Assembly (NCBI GenBank): GCA_934045905.1
Contig: OW203765.1
Span: forward strand, 28,367,997-28,431,996
Reading direction: 5' to 3'
Origin: Leuctra nigra
Taxonomy: Eukaryota > Arthropoda > Insecta > Plecoptera > Leuctridae
Length of the DNA stretch: 64,000 nucleotides
Shown here: in pieces, positions 1 to 14,500 of the stretch
Layout of the letters: the number at the start of each line of letters is the position of its first letter
Position numbering within the stretch: the first letter of the stretch is position 1
Program-made: the position numbers and the translations under genes
Notes under the pieces: generated by a model
What the model saw: the letters and a program-made list of their open reading frames with translations, nothing else
What the model was told of the DNA's origin: nothing
Database searches by the model: none

Positions 1-424
1 AGACATTTATACTCACTGGTGCATTATTTTTATCACTAATATGTATTGATAACATTATAAGGATCTAGATGCAGTCTAATGTCCATCTATGATGACACGC
101 AATACCATTTCGACATTTAATACATTGAAGATTGTGAAACGTACAAGAGATTGACACTGAACTAGAAAAGATCGCTTGAGGATAATCTAGATTCCTCATG
201 ACGGGAAATAACATATTACTACATTAATGCATGGACTATTGCAAATTTACTATAATTTCTTATAGGGAATCCAACCGTACGTCACCATTTTTGACAGCTC
301 TAAGTTTTTTACTAACACGACATCCTGGATTCAAGTAAAGACATGATTGGAAAGAAAAAGGAAGACAATATCGATTGGAAAAAAGTAAAAGTTTATATAA
401 AATAAATTAATATTAAAAAAATAA
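1..424. other. No gene recognised
   Basis: AT-rich sequence left of a dispersed repeat. I see no credible coding exon, splice pattern or RNA gene here. Confidence 0.5.
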
Positions 425-1523
425 TCAAGCGAGCGTAGCGAGTGTCTCCACTTGAAACTTATGGCTCGAATCTCTGTTTTTTGTGTGTGTATTTGTGCAT
501 TTGGCGTCTCCTGCCAAACGAAGTAATGGATCAGGCCAATTTTTTCACACAACTTAAATTACTATTCTCGTTATGGTCAAAATGATTTTCAGCAAGTTCG
601 CTCCATTGGTTGCATCGGAAACTTGATGTGTAGTTATAGTTAGCTTGGCAATGGGGATGAAGGAAACTCTGTGTATATAACTGCAATAGTTTGTCCGATC
701 ATCATCAAATTTTGCAAGTTCATGTGTACCAGCATTATAAGTGATTTTTTACAAATCTGTAATGAGCTTCAAGAGTAATAGACATTTTACTGACATTTGT
801 ATACTTAATTTAAAACGGCCTACAGCCACACCACCATTTGACCTATCAAATGGTCTTCGATTAATCTGATCAATCAAACTCATATTTTGCATGGTCGTTC
901 AGACCAACATTGTCTCTTATTTTTGCAAATTTTCAGCCCTACCAGTCAAGAACATAGTTGCACTTATTGACAGTTTTAATAACTGTCAGAAATGACATTT
1001 CAAAACAGAAATTCCACTGCATTCTGGGTTGCTCTATGTAGCAAAGCAAAGTTTATAGATGGCTATTCTCAATATCAAGTAAGACAGATTCTTTTCTTAG
1101 TGGATCATATTGCAATACATAATGTAGTCAAAATGTAATGTAGGTATTTCATATACATAGGTATAGGTAAACCTTATCTAAAATAATTTATTTTACGTTA
1201 TGGATTGTGTTTCACAGTTATGAAAACAACGTTTTGACCAGATAGCATCATATTTTACACATTTCCAGCCCAATCGGTCAAGAATTTACAGACTTATTGC
1301 TGTTTTAAGTGTTTGAATATCTGTCCAAAGAGATTGATGGAAAAATATCAGTACAATAATCTGTTATTTAATTGATCCAGAGTGTTTATGAAAAGTTGCA
1401 AGGAAAATTGGTAATAAATAATGTATAGTTAGTTATCTTAGATTGAATGGATCGTGCTATGATTGGCGATGTCGTGCGTGTCGGTGCTCGCTCATCAACG
1501 CGTTACACCGAGCGTTTTCCTAG
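425..1523 (+). mobile_element. Dispersed CTAG-ending repeat, apparently full-length copy
   Basis: The left end is an AGCGAGCG-type motif preceded by A. The right end holds the motif CAACGCGTTAC between CGCTC and GAGCG (a possible hairpin), followed by TTTTCCTAG and then T. The same two ends recur at about 7728, 8307-10388, 14625-15950 and 60177-61608. A|T insertion, a terminal CTAG and a subterminal GC hairpin are what non-autonomous Helitrons show, so that is my hypothesis. No complete Rep/helicase is visible in the window. Confidence 0.5.
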
Positions 1524-1667
1524 TCGTATAAAAATACATTCGGTAGAAAATGTTTGATCTGTTAATCTGCGTATAATTGATACTGAACTAGAAAAGATCA
1601 CTCGTCCCTAATTGTTTACAGAATTTTTGCTCTGATCATTATATTGATAATGATTGGATACTTAACA

Positions 1668-1950
1668 GGTTGGCTGAGTGGTTAACGCTCTGAACTTGTA
1701 TTCCGGAGGCCCGGGTTCGATTCCCGCGGCCGTCCTTCCTGACTGGGGTTTTTTCGTGGTTTTCCCTCAGTCGACAGGCAAATGCTGGAAAGGTACCTTA
1801 CTAATAGGCCACGACCGCCTCCTTCCCACCTTCCATCCTTACCTACTCTTCACCATTATCTCCCAATCATCATCATCATCATAATCATTCATCCGTCGCC
1901 ATTAGCCTCGCTGCAGAACAGTGCGACGTTAAGCCCCAGACAAAAAAATT
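1668..1950 (+). mobile_element. tRNA-derived SINE
   Basis: The head has an RNA polymerase III A-box-like TGGCTGAGTGG and a B box GGTTCGATTCC with tRNA-like spacing. It is followed by a conserved tRNA-unrelated body ending in GTTAAGCCCCAGACAAAAAA. A near-identical copy lies at 54707-54986, and a decayed body fragment at about 4255-4400. This is a SINE and not a functional tRNA, because the acceptor stem is not closed and the homology continues about 200 bp past the B box. Confidence 0.85.
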
Positions 1951-2232
1951 ATATTGATGAAAGGTATACATAAAATGCCTTACTGGGTCCCTTCGAACAC
2001 TGAGGATGAACTCTTTTGTTTATATCTAATGACACACTGCATATTTATAATTACGTAGTTACTAAAACTTCAATTTGCATAATTGTATAATTCCATTTCG
2101 TAACAATGATGCAATGCCACACGCTTCATAAAAATGTCTTAACATGTGACCAGAAAAGAATCGATGACCTTTGCAAAAGTGTGAATTCTTTTCGTCAGTA
2201 ATATTAAACAGTCTTTAGTGCATGGATTCATA

Positions 2233-2578
2233 ATGGTAGCGGTCAATATATTTATTTTAACTTCTTTAGTGATCTGCAGTTCATTAACAAAGAGTTCAGG
2301 AACATTTTCATTTGAGAAAAATGAACTGAATGTAATATATTTGGCGGGTGTTGTTTCGAATGTGTCAGAACTTGATTTTACGGTCAGCAGAAATGTGTGT
2401 GAGTTAAAAGTTGAATCTGGTGACGATCTGGACGATGGATTATATGTGGATTATTTGAATTACGAAAGGAATTTGAGTCTTTCGGAGGCTTCTGACGAAG
2501 TTGAAAGAGCTCTATGTCAAATTCACAGCAAGAGATACGTGGATGGTGTGAAAAATATGGAGCCATGGGCTATAAAAA
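2233..2578 (+). CDS. NRF-6-like gene, exon 1 (signal peptide, start of NRF domain)
   Basis: ATG at 2233 opens MVAVNIFILTSLVICSSL, a clear signal peptide. The exon ends ...NMEPWAIK with donor GTAAGT after one base of the next codon, which exon 2 completes to ATG (Met). This exon is AT-rich, unlike the GC-rich exons downstream, and carries no tandem array. Confidence 0.85.
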
Positions 2579-5500
2579 GTAAGTCAAATATTAGAGAACA
2601 ATCTTAAATATCTTATTATTAATTTTTTAATATAACAATTAATACTATTTTTCAGTTATGAAAGCTCTAATCGACAAAATCAATTACAATGTAATATATT
2701 CTTCAAATTTCATGCTATAACGGCATATCGATAAAAACAACAATTAAATAACAGTAAATAACAGAAAATAACAACAATAACACTTTGTGAGGGTTTAGAA
2801 TAATTTTGAAGACCATTCTAGTTCATTTAACCCGCAAGTGACATATGTATGGAGGTATGAAATGCTTGATCAATGAAGGTAGAAAGTGAACTTTATACTT
2901 TTTTTCATTGTACATAAAATATTAGTTTGAACATTTGTTCAGAATCAACATACTTGAGCACGTATTTGAATCATTTGGCTAAAAATGTAAAATAAGGATA
3001 TATTTAGTTGATGAAAATAAAATTAAAATATTACAGGAAAATATTAGTTTGAACAAATTTGTTTAGAATCAACATACTTGAGCACGAATTTGAATCATTT
3101 GGCTAAAAAAGTAAAATTATGATATATTTAATTGAAATATTCGCTAATAAACAACAAAATTGTTAGATTATTTACGATTATTTTTTTTTATTTTAACTAT
3201 AAATATTTGTCTCCCTTATAAAGTAATGAGTTCGAAATTAAGGTACGTATATGAACAATAACGTTCGGCCCTACTGGGAGATAATTCGGAAAATACCATT
3301 CGTCTCTCCGTATTTCACTCGTATCTCACTCATGCATAATACTTTTTAAGGAAATCAAGTGTCAACTCTTTCTGCCATCATCTGCCTTAGTAGTGAATGC
3401 AGGTAATGAGAAACTTTGCAAACCTAAAACACAAAGAAATCGCAGTCAATAAAAACGAATTACTCCATTAATCATTATAACACTTGAGTTGAACTTACTG
3501 TCTTCAAAGACTTCATGGACAGATGAACACCAGCTGCACAGATGTGCTGAGGTCTTTGAGACCTTGACATGAGGATCCTTCAGGACCTCTTGAACTTCTT
3601 CGTTGCGTTTAGCCACTCACAGGCGTAAGCTGCATCAAGCACTTGGGAGCTCTACCAAGCAAAATCAGGGGTAAATCACATATCAATATATTGCTACAAA
3701 AGAGTTTAGATTTAAAAAGTTATTTCTTCCACGACAAACGGGAATTAATCTAGTTCGAGCTTCTTTTGCCCCCAAATTAATTTTTTTTGACTGGGAACAA
3801 ATTTTTATTTTATTTGATCCATTTGACATTTGTATTACTTTATATGAACCTTTTCATTACAGAATAAGACATCCTAAAAAAATGTAATCATAATTTACTG
3901 TCGAAGACATAATTATGGGTTAAAAATATAATTTTGTTTACGAATTTTACAATACAAGAAATGTTTACCTCATCGGTAATCCACGTTCCAAGAACACAAA
4001 ATGTCATAAATTGTAGAAAAAGTCCAACGCAAACCACCAACATTATTACAACTTGGTTGTCGAACTCTTTGGCCTGCAACACAATTAGCAATTTGAACAA
4101 TTACAGTTTAATCAAATCGTCATATGACTTTCGTCGTTTCTACAATCGAAAGGTGGCTATCAGTTACGTATACACAGACATCCGAAACTTGAAATAGTAG
4201 TACAATATTTCATAATTTTCAAAAATTGATTGAGTCATCTGTACTTTTTTCTGAGATGGGGAGTTTCCCATCTATCGAGGAAGATACTTGGAAGATCCAT
4301 TAATAGGTCACGATTGCCACCTACCCACCGTCTATTTACCTATTAATCATCATCAACATTCTTCCGTCGTCACTATAATCATATAATCAATCAATAGTGC
4401 TACTTTACACACGATTTAGAAGATAGATTAAAGTTATCTTACCAAAGTCGTAATATAAAGACCAAATAATCCGACGAAGATATTAAGTGCTAGCTGGTAA
4501 GCCAGCACAAACTTGAAAACAGAATCAATATCCTTCGTAAATCTGAAAACAAAAATCAATTCAACGCAATATTATAAAACGACGTTTTATTTCTCAGCTA
4601 ACTGAATTAAATTATTCACTCACGCTGTTAAAGTTGCGTAATGTTTCAAACAAACTGTTAAACATTTTTCCATTTCAATATTTATTATTTCTTGATTAAT
4701 ATATTGATCGTCTTCATTCTTCTTTCTGATGTCTTTTGTATTTTCCTTTTGGCACCATTTTCTTCAGAATTATTTGCTGGTTGTTCATTGATTGTTTCCT
4801 CACTTGATGCGTCGTTTACTGCGTCCGGTCGATTTAAATTAAAATAAGTGACATCTGTTGCAATTATCCTTGACACTACGCTTATGTCTCTGTTCACTAA
4901 CTTGGCACTTTGAGGACTTGAATTCAAATGACGAAGTGCAATTTCTTGAAGATTCTCAAGATTTGTATCTGTCGAAAAGTATATTTATTTCATTATTATC
5001 GTAGATTAACATACTGTCAAAAAATTAATATGTATTCTAGAAAACATCAATGTAATATTGCGATTGTTGAAAATCCTCTAAGCCGCCATTTTTCAGTTTG
5101 TGACCGTCTTGTTTAAGATGGACATTGTGTTGAACTGAGTTGGAGATTTAAAAAAACGTTCATACTTTTTTTTCAATAATTTGTTCCATTTTTAATGAGC
5201 TAATTGAAAATTTAGTATTTGGCTGGTTTGAAATCACGACTTTTAAGCCCAATTTACACGGAGCACTTCTTGTACAACTTATGTACCACACTTCTGTGTC
5301 ACACTTCTTGAATGGAAATTAGAACATGTTTTAAGTTCTGTGACAGAAAGTTGCATCGTGTAAATACAAAATTGTATGAAAAATGGGAATGTGACACAGA
5401 AGTTGTTCAAGAAATTGCACCGTGTAAATGGGGCTTTACGCTGAATATAACCATTCTCAACAACATGGTAGCTTCAAAACGTATTTCAAAAACAAGATCA

Positions 5501-8500
5501 AATCTGAAAAATGGTATAATCTGCCAGAGGGCCTTCACAAACTAGATGTCAGTAATGAACCTGAGTATGACGAACTGTGACTTGGCATGGCAGGCGACAC
5601 AGACGAACAGGAGGTCGTTAATGCTGATTAGGATGAAGCCCACGAAAGCTGTCCAACATTCAACCAACATGGTCACCTCGAAGAGTATACCGGCTGGTAT
5701 GCATCATAGGGCAGCCAGTGACTGCAAGCATTTCATAGCTGTTATATCACAAGGAAAACGCTCGGTGTAACGCGTACATAAGTGTGCATTCGTATTGCAT
5801 GCGAATTAATATAAGTGTGAAAGTTGCTGCTATATAGACCATGGACACAACTGTGCAAACAAACAAACCTATTCGTTGTATCAATAGACCAAAACATAAA
5901 CTAAACGCGCATGCCCAATCCGCCATTTTCTCTTCCAGCTATGTGTGCCATTCAGGCAAGGCACTTATATGTCAATCGTATTCGAGAAAATAAGGAACAC
6001 AACTGACCTCTGGTGGATTTTGTGGTACTAGGTAAATGGCGGCTATCAAGGGCGCATTTGCATAAATATAAATACAAATATTTGATATAGTTGTTTGTTA
6101 TGGCCAAGAAAGTAAATTTATAGCTAAATATAACTTTCATTTGTTTTTTGTTTTTTCACTGCTTTACGGAAACACGAAATGTAAAAACAAAGAAATTAAT
6201 ATGTGGACCTGATAGTAGCCATCTTGCCAGAAGTGGCTCCATCACGTATCACTTATTTGTGGGAATAACGATAGTTCAGTAAAAGTTATAATTACATCGC
6301 GAAATAACAGAAATTGATGCTTACCTCAGTGTCAACATTCAAATACAATCGGCATATTTCATTTCAGCACATATTCATACACATTCTTGTGAAAACTAGA
6401 TGTCTATTCCGAGGTCTATTCACCAAAATCATCATTTGACAAACGCATTTTTTTATCACGGTCTTCTGAACCGTTCCCTTTCTGAATGAGCTCATTCAGA
6501 AAAGTTCAGAAAGCCGTGATAAAAAAATGTGATATGTCAAATGGTGATTTTGGTGAATAGACATCTAGTTTTCACAAGAATGTGTATGAATATGTGCTGA
6601 AATGAAATATGCCGATTGTATTTGAATGTTGACACTGAGGTAAGCATCAATTTCTGTTATTTCGCGATGTAATTATAACTTTTACTGAACTCATTAAGAT
6701 TGACATTTAAGTGACTTGGAACATGCGCACTAAAGAGTGGTCACACATAGTGACACGCCCTTTTTTAGTTCGCTTTGAGGGCGCCACTAGTTTATGTTTT
6801 GGTCTATTTAAAGTGAAAATTTCAGTGGTGAATTAAATGTTATATTTAAATGAGCTTATTACATTCAAGTTCAAGCACAAATTCAAGTGTTATTTTATTG
6901 ATAATAACACTTGAATTAGTACACTTTGTATATTAACACTTTGTTAATCTAATTTGACGCGTACGAAGAAAATGTTGGTCCCAATGACCATGTAAAATTT
7001 GAACTTGATGGGACCATCGTTTCATTTTCAATTTTAAGCCAATCAGAGTATTTTGCTAAAAACTAAAAATACATGTCTGGCCACTGGTATGGTCTAAGTG
7101 TAAGCTCACAATTTTAGATCGACTTGTTGGTTGGTGTGACCTGGGCATCGCAGGAAAAAATTAAAATAATAAGAGAAAGTGGCACGAAAAAAAGTTGACT
7201 TGGAAAGATATTTGGGGGAAGATTGCTTGTGTTAAGTTTATAGTCAATCACTTCTACTAAGATTTATATTTAAATGAAACAAATCCAATTTGTAAAAAAT
7301 AATTATTAAGGTTTGTATGTTATACAATTGTAACAAAATGTGACAAATACGAAAAGAAATGCCTTTAGAAAAATACATTGAGAAATTGTGTTTATTGGCA
7401 TGTCAGAAAGAAGTTATTTTATTCTACAAACACATCACGCACATGTGTATAAAATCCATTCACTGTAAGAATTTGACGACCTTGAAACATAAAGTCAATC
7501 CATTTATTAGAGCCGTCCAGCAATCTATTAGAAACAATTTCTTAACATTATGCATATCACTACAGAAATTTTACAGTCATTAAAATTGCTTTCAAATGTG
7601 AGCAGAATTACTATTGCTTGATAATAGATTTCAAGGTCGTGAATGGATTTTAAAATCATAGCGAGAATATAATTAAAACTAGATGTGCATGATGAACTAT
7701 GAGAAATGCAACTCATATAATAAAACTAGGAAAACGCTCAGTGTAACGCGTTGAAGAGCGTTTAAACACTCGAACCGGAAATGCGTACAGAACGCACAGA
7801 AAACATATACATCCATATTGAATTGAAAAATGATCTACTCAATCAAAATAAATGTATCTAAATTTCATTGAAACGTGAAAATAGCATCTAAACACTGTGG
7901 TTCCTTAAGCAAATCAGATCCATGTGGCAGTGGAAAAACAGTTATTTCCATACTTCAACTCTGACAGCTATTAAAATATCAATAAGTGCATACAGCTGAA
8001 AATGTGTAAAAACAGAGACAATGTTGTTCTTAATGACCATGCAAAATATGAGTTTGATCACATTTATTGAAGACCATTTTCATTTTTCAACCTATCAGGA
8101 GATGTTTATTTAAATTTTAACCAATCAATGCATTTCAAAAAAAATTAGGGTCAGCAAACAGAAATGGTTGTCTTTACATGTGTGCAAAATTTCAGATCGA
8201 TCAGTGCGACTTCCAATGCTCCAGGTAACAGCGGAAAAAAAGGTCCGTGTCAAAAGAGTCAGAAGGAGTCGCTCGCTCAAAAATCAAGAAGTTATTACTT
8301 ATTACTAGGAAAACGCTCTGAGTAACGCGTTGATGAGCGAGCACGGATACACGCAACACCTCGAACCGAAATTATGTCTATCGAAAATGTCATTAAAAGC
8401 CAATAATTCTTGAATTTCGTCACAGACTTGTATAAATATCTCCAAAATTTCCAAAAATATTGGTCCCAATAACCTTGCTAAGTTTTAAGTTGATCAATTA

Positions 8501-11500
8501 AACCTTTGATTGAACGGTTCCTTGTTAAGTTTCAAAAATCACATGATATCCTTCAAACAATATACCTGGGACCACTCATATGATATGATATTACTGTGTA
8601 CACAATATCAGATCAATCTGTTAAACGGTCATTATTAGTTTCATTTCGTTTGAAACTTTCTGCTCTAACTACCTTGCCTTGAACTGAAGATTCGAAGTCG
8701 CCGTGAATTTGACAGCCAACACACAAAATGTCCCTAAAATTACAAAAACTTTTGAAAATAACTACAAATTAGACTGAAAATTGGCAAAAATACCTTAAAT
8801 GTTGCTACCAATTACCATGCGAAGTTTTTAGTTGGTCGGTCCATCGGCAATACCCGCTGCACGAGAGCGGGTATTGCGTTGATTGTTTGAGTATCTCCTT
8901 GCAGCAGTCTGGTCGGGGGTCTCTTTGCTCCTTGATGCTTTATTATTAACGACATTTTGTTTCAACCTTTTAGATTTAGCTTCGTCAGTTTCTTGATCTT
9001 CAATTTCACGCAGACGCTTTTTCGCCTTTATGGCTTTCATTCTAGCAGAAGTCTTTCCATTTTTCGGCATGTTTAAATAGGGATAAGATAGGTAATGAAA
9101 AAGTAAGAAGTAGAGTACCTACCTAATTAAAGTACAATAATATTTGTGTGATCAATGTTTGAAATGCACGAAATGTGTGCTCAAAGACGTAATGTATTCA
9201 ATGTCGTAATGTTACGAAATTAATCTTGACTAAAACTTCGCAAATATGAAAATAAAGTAAACACCTTTCAACTAATAAGCGAAAGGAATCAAAGTTCCAC
9301 ACAAAAAAACGGATCAGGTAAAATAGTAACTACCTAGTTTAGAAACGGAATGAATCCAATGTTCCACAATTAAAATAAGACAACGTAATGTTTTGAACTG
9401 AATGAATCAAAACTTTCAAAAAAAAATAGCAACCTTCAAGGAAATGTCAGGCTAGACAGAAGCTCAGAAACGGAATAAATCCAACGTTTTCAAGAAGAAA
9501 ATAATTTGAAATAATCAATCCCCTGGACAAAAACTGTAGATACCTAATATCTATGCTTTAAAAGCGATTCAATTTTACTAATACCTTCACAAAGTACACC
9601 AAATTGCCAAAATTATCAACGAAAAGAAGCAAAATGCAGGAGAGATTTGGAATGACGTGTGAACGCTAGAAGAGAACAAACGCCACCCAATGATATTATT
9701 GAAATGTGAGCTTATGTTTCTAATCCCTCCTGGATGCAAAATCAGCCAAGTAGAAACACGGGAGGCACGGCCATCAGAACTACGAATTGACGAAAAGACA
9801 ATCAAGGTCCTTAAAAACTCGAAATGATTTGTTGGAAACTATGATCCAAATTGAATTATTCAAATTTGATCAACTCAATAAACATAAAAATATCTGCTTT
9901 TCACTAAAAAAGTGTACATACCATCAAAACACTCTTGTACCTAAAGCAAATCAGATTCAGTTGCATTGGAAAGACATTCATTTTCAATGTTTCATTTCTG
10001 ACAGCTATTAAAAATGTCAATAAGTGCATACTTTCTTGACAGATTCGGCTGAAAATTTGTAAAATAAGTGACATTGTTGGTCTTACTGACCATGCTAAAT
10101 ATGAGTTTGATCACATTTCTCGAAGACCATTTTCATTTTTTAGGCCATCGGGAGATACTTATTTTAACAATGAACCAATGGATGGATTTCAAAAAAAAAT
10201 TGGGTCTGCAAACAGAGAAGGTTGTCTTTACATGTGTGCAAAATTTCAGGTCGATCGGTGAAACGGTGCGACTTCTATTGCTTCCTTTAGCATACAAAAA
10301 CAAAAACAAAAAAACAAAAAAAAAAAAAAAAAAACAGAGGTCCGTGCTAAAAGAGCCAAATGGAGTCGCTCGCTTCGCTCGCTCAATTACTTATTTATTG
10401 AAGGCATCTGTCCCCTAGTTAGATTTATGATCACAACTGTTTTATCCTGTTTATTTGGGAACTATGAGAAATGCAACTCATGTATAAAATTAATACCTAC
10501 ATGAATACATTTGACCACGAGGTTGTTTCAACGCTAGAATATGCAAAGTGATAGTAATTGACAGATAATTAAATCACTGGCCATGAACCTTAATGAAATA
10601 ATTTGGAGATTGCACTTACTCATACTGTTATAAGCAAACAAAAGATTTGTAATTTTAAATTTACACAATTCGTTTCTCATGGCTCGACACTTGGCTATGT
10701 GACAATAAAATTCGAGACGATATTTTTCAACAGAGTCGTAATGAAACTTTTGTCATATGTTCAATGTCAATATGCAGATAATATCTGTAGCCTAAAGGTA
10801 GAAGGCAGGAATTCCATTTTTCGATATTGATTTATTTGACACTTTCTAGCATTACAGTGAAAATATATACCACAATTTACTAGCTTTGATTGAGTATTGA
10901 GTAGCGGAATTTAGAGTGTGAATGAAACTGTATTCATTACTTTTGGGTTCTAGGGTTATTTCGGTGACATGCGTAAAGTTATAATTCTTTGTGTAATGAG
11001 CAAGTCAGGAATGTTGCGAAGAAGTAGTTCAGAGCGACTGAAGTTGATTATTATTGTGCTACACTGGACACAACTAAAAATGGTATCAGAATGAAACGGA
11101 TTTTCTTCTTTTTAGGATCCTGACTCAAGGAATCAATCCTTGTTATTATCAATGAAATCAGAGCTCACCTACTATGAGTTAGATTATGCGTTCTAGGCAT
11201 GGACTCAGGCGCGCATGGAAGGTGGGGGGGGATTGAAGGAGATCCCCCCATCCTCTGATTCAATTCCCTCCTATGTTCTTACTTCATATACATTTATATG
11301 TCAAGATAAAAAAATATGCTTAAAAAGTATTAAAATCGCATAGGAAATGCACCAAATCATGCCTGAAATTCAAAAATGTTCCTTGGCGTGCGCTCCGGAC
11401 CCGCATTTCGCTGGGGGGCCCTCCCCCCAGACCCACCATTGTCTTCGTAGACGCTAGTTTAGTTCCTACGCGCCTATGGAGTTCATCCGATGATTCCATC

Positions 11501-14500
11501 AAATATTGTTCAGCCTATCCGTTTCTTTCGAATACCGTTTTTAATTTGGCCAAGTGTACATTGCATGAACTTATATCTAAACTTACTAGAAATACATCCT
11601 CCTTGTCGATACAGCTTGTATCACAATGGGTACACATCAGCACTAGAGCAGTCACCGATGCGTCTTTTGCAAAGAAGTCAGTCAAGCGATTCGTGGATGT
11701 AACGATCGTAATATTTTCCTCACACATTACATAATTTGAAATCATCGACTCTAAAAAATCGAACATTTCTTGAAATTTCTTTCGATTCCTAAACAATGCT
11801 GCCAATCTGAGTGCTATCATTATATAACACATTAATACAATTAAACTTTCTGTTAAATGTATTATGTTGCCTTCTTTCAGACTCCAGTAAATTGCCACCA
11901 ATTGAATTGCTAAATTGTAAATTATTTTAAGTGTCGAGACTATGGGAAAGAGTTTGCGAATCGTTTTGACTACGTAGCGATGACTCCTGCCATCTTCTTT
12001 CCACATTCCTGAGAATAATAGACATTACATTGAAATTATTATTTTTATTGATATATTTTCACGTTTTAGAATGTTATTTTTTTAGTGAAATTAAACAAGA
12101 ACGCAAAAATAGTTCGCAACATTAATAATTGTGTAGAATGCATTATTTTACGCGAGGAATTTGCTAAATTGTCTGAAGAATTCAATTACAAATTTAATCA
12201 TTACAAAAAATTTGTTGGATTTTGCTGAAAATATTTCTGATTGCGACTTGCGAGTACAAGCAAATATGAATTACATTCTTGAAATTTGAGCTCCAATGTC
12301 GCATGTCCGTTATTATTCATGAACAAACGACCTCTACTAGATAGGACGTCAAATTGTAGTGTCTTCGCGTCTACAGATAAATGATAATACGTAGAAATAT
12401 TTTCTGAACGAAAATGCAGCCAAAAAGAAAAAGTCACGAGAATGAGGAAAATAAATACCCTCTCAGTAGTTCGACCATTCATTGAAAAGACTTGAGAACA
12501 GCTATATCGATTTCCTGCGCACAGATAAGAAAGAATAAAATGTTACACCATCGATAGAATGTTGTGTTATATCATGACGTTGTTAGTTAATTACTACTAA
12601 TTTCATTAGCGATTGGTAACCCATGTACGTGTTATTTATTCAATATTATTAATGTTTCGCTGAGGAATCGTCAATGCTTCTTCGGGGAAACTGACGGACA
12701 TTGAAGAAAAAAATCAAAGATTTGATTATTGAAGATAATGCAGATAATCGGAAGATAATGGGATATCGAATGTATGCATCAAATAATTGGTATTAATAAT
12801 AATTATTATTAATTTTAAAGAAAATACCCTGGATTTCTGGAAGTTTTTAGAAAAAATTAATTCGTCAAAATCAATCAATCAATCAATCAATCCTTCTATC
12901 TATAGGAATCAGGCCATATTCGCACAATCAAGATCAGCTCTGCACCCTAGTGGTGGAGATGTGGTACTAGAGGAAAGGGTTCAACATTCAATTCTCCATA
13001 AGGAACCTGTAGAGTTTGGATACCTCTACTTCAAACACTATTAAACATAGAACCCTGAAAAAAGTAACGAGTATAGAAAAGATTATGTTTTATCGATCTG
13101 TCACCTCAGAATTTTTCTCCGAGGTTAAATTGCAGCGTAATAATCATGCAAACATGAAATGCAGCAGCCAATCAGAGTACAGGAAATGGTTCAACAGACC
13201 AATCAGGCTACAGTATAAGCCGTATTAGCTTCATACGGAAAGTTATTTTATAATTATTTAGACACAATAAATGCATTTCTGAGGTGACAGATCGAATAAG
13301 CATAATCTTTTCTATACTACTTACAATTTTTATGGTTCTATGTTTAATAGTGTATGATGTAGAGGTATCCAAACTCTACAGGTTCCTTATGGATAATTGA
13401 ATGTTGAACCCTTTCCTCTAGTACCACATCTCTACCACTAGAGTGCAGAACTGATCTTGGTTGTGCGAATATCAATCATGACCGGGAAGGTTTTTAAATT
13501 AAAATAAAAACTTAATAAATCTATAGTTTCAGTTTGGTTTAAGTATAGAAATACTTTGAAATTCCAGTTTCATAAGAATCCTTTTACACTCATACCTATA
13601 GATTCACTTTTTATTCAAGATTTAGGGCCAGTCTTTCAATACTCTGCTAACTTTTAAATGGTTGATTAGGACTGTATTGTCATGGCAACCAATGACATTC
13701 CTAGAATGCAGAACGTATTGAAAACTGGACCTAATTGATACAGTTGAATAACTGATACTTACCCAAGTAGTAGAGTGCAGTAACATTGTGACGCAAGCAA
13801 ATACGCTTATCGGCAGTTTTCTCCATAGTTACCGAGAAGAAAGGAATTTCAGCACTGGTTTCCTGACACCTCGATACAAGATACGATTCAAGTTCAGAAT
13901 AGACAGTTCGAGCAATATATCGATTTGTTTAATTCCATTATTCAATAGCTAACAGCCCAATATAGTGAGCACTTATTCTATTAATACAAAACGACTTGTT
14001 TCAGAGAGAGATCGATAATAGTATTTCATATCAATAAAGCAAAATGTTTTGTTTTAGGTTTGTTTTAGGTTCTATAAGAAAGTTTGAAACAAAACGTTGC
14101 ACACATTCGACTTTTGTCTTCCTCCATGGCTATATTAATTATTAATGTGTTACTCGTATTATTGACTAACAGTGTTTACTGACAAGAAACATTGTTTTAT
14201 TTTGACAGTATACATTTTTCAAAACATAATGATTGATTGGTAGGATTTGATGGGTCTTAATTTTTTTAACGCATTTATTTTTAATCTGATTTTAAAATTG
14301 AGTACAATATAAATTCTATAAAACAGAGAACATAAGTGGAAGCTACTTGTGCATATAACAAATATAATAAAATGTTGTATAAGAAACTGAAAGTGTCTCC
14401 TAAAAATTCATTGCAAAATACGCACATACATTATAAATAAGGACAGAATGATTGACACTCGTGCTCACTTGCTCGTCAACGCGGTGCAGATCTACGCTCG

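Larger units (their letters stand above)
3355..13826 (-). pseudogene. OR-A: odorant receptor (7tm_6) pseudogene, eight exons
   Basis: Exon order matches intact OR-B: 13763-13826, 11587-12008, 5561-5721, 4624-4968, 4443-4542, 3969-4073, 3499-3651, 3355-3423. It reads MEKTADKRICLRHNVTALYYL at the start and a C-terminal QMMAERVDT stop. Insect odorant receptors are seven-helix ligand-gated cation channels with an inverted topology that work with Orco in sensory neuron dendrites. Disruptions: a frameshift near the end of exon 2 (422 bp against 433 in OR-B), a missing base in exon 3, an extra A near the start of exon 4 and a second frameshift later in it, and an in-frame TGA in exon 7. Exons 5, 6 and 8 are open. 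It is enlarged by repeats, with intron 2 about 5.9 kb. Confidence 0.8.

Noticed and set aside
1668..1740. Possible tRNA gene (A and B boxes)
   Set aside because: No closed acceptor stem and the homology with 54707-54986 extends far beyond the tRNA-like part. It is a SINE head.
10068..10418. 116-codon frame with Lys-rich tail
   Set aside because: Lies wholly in a dispersed repeat copy, and the Lys run is a poly-A tract.
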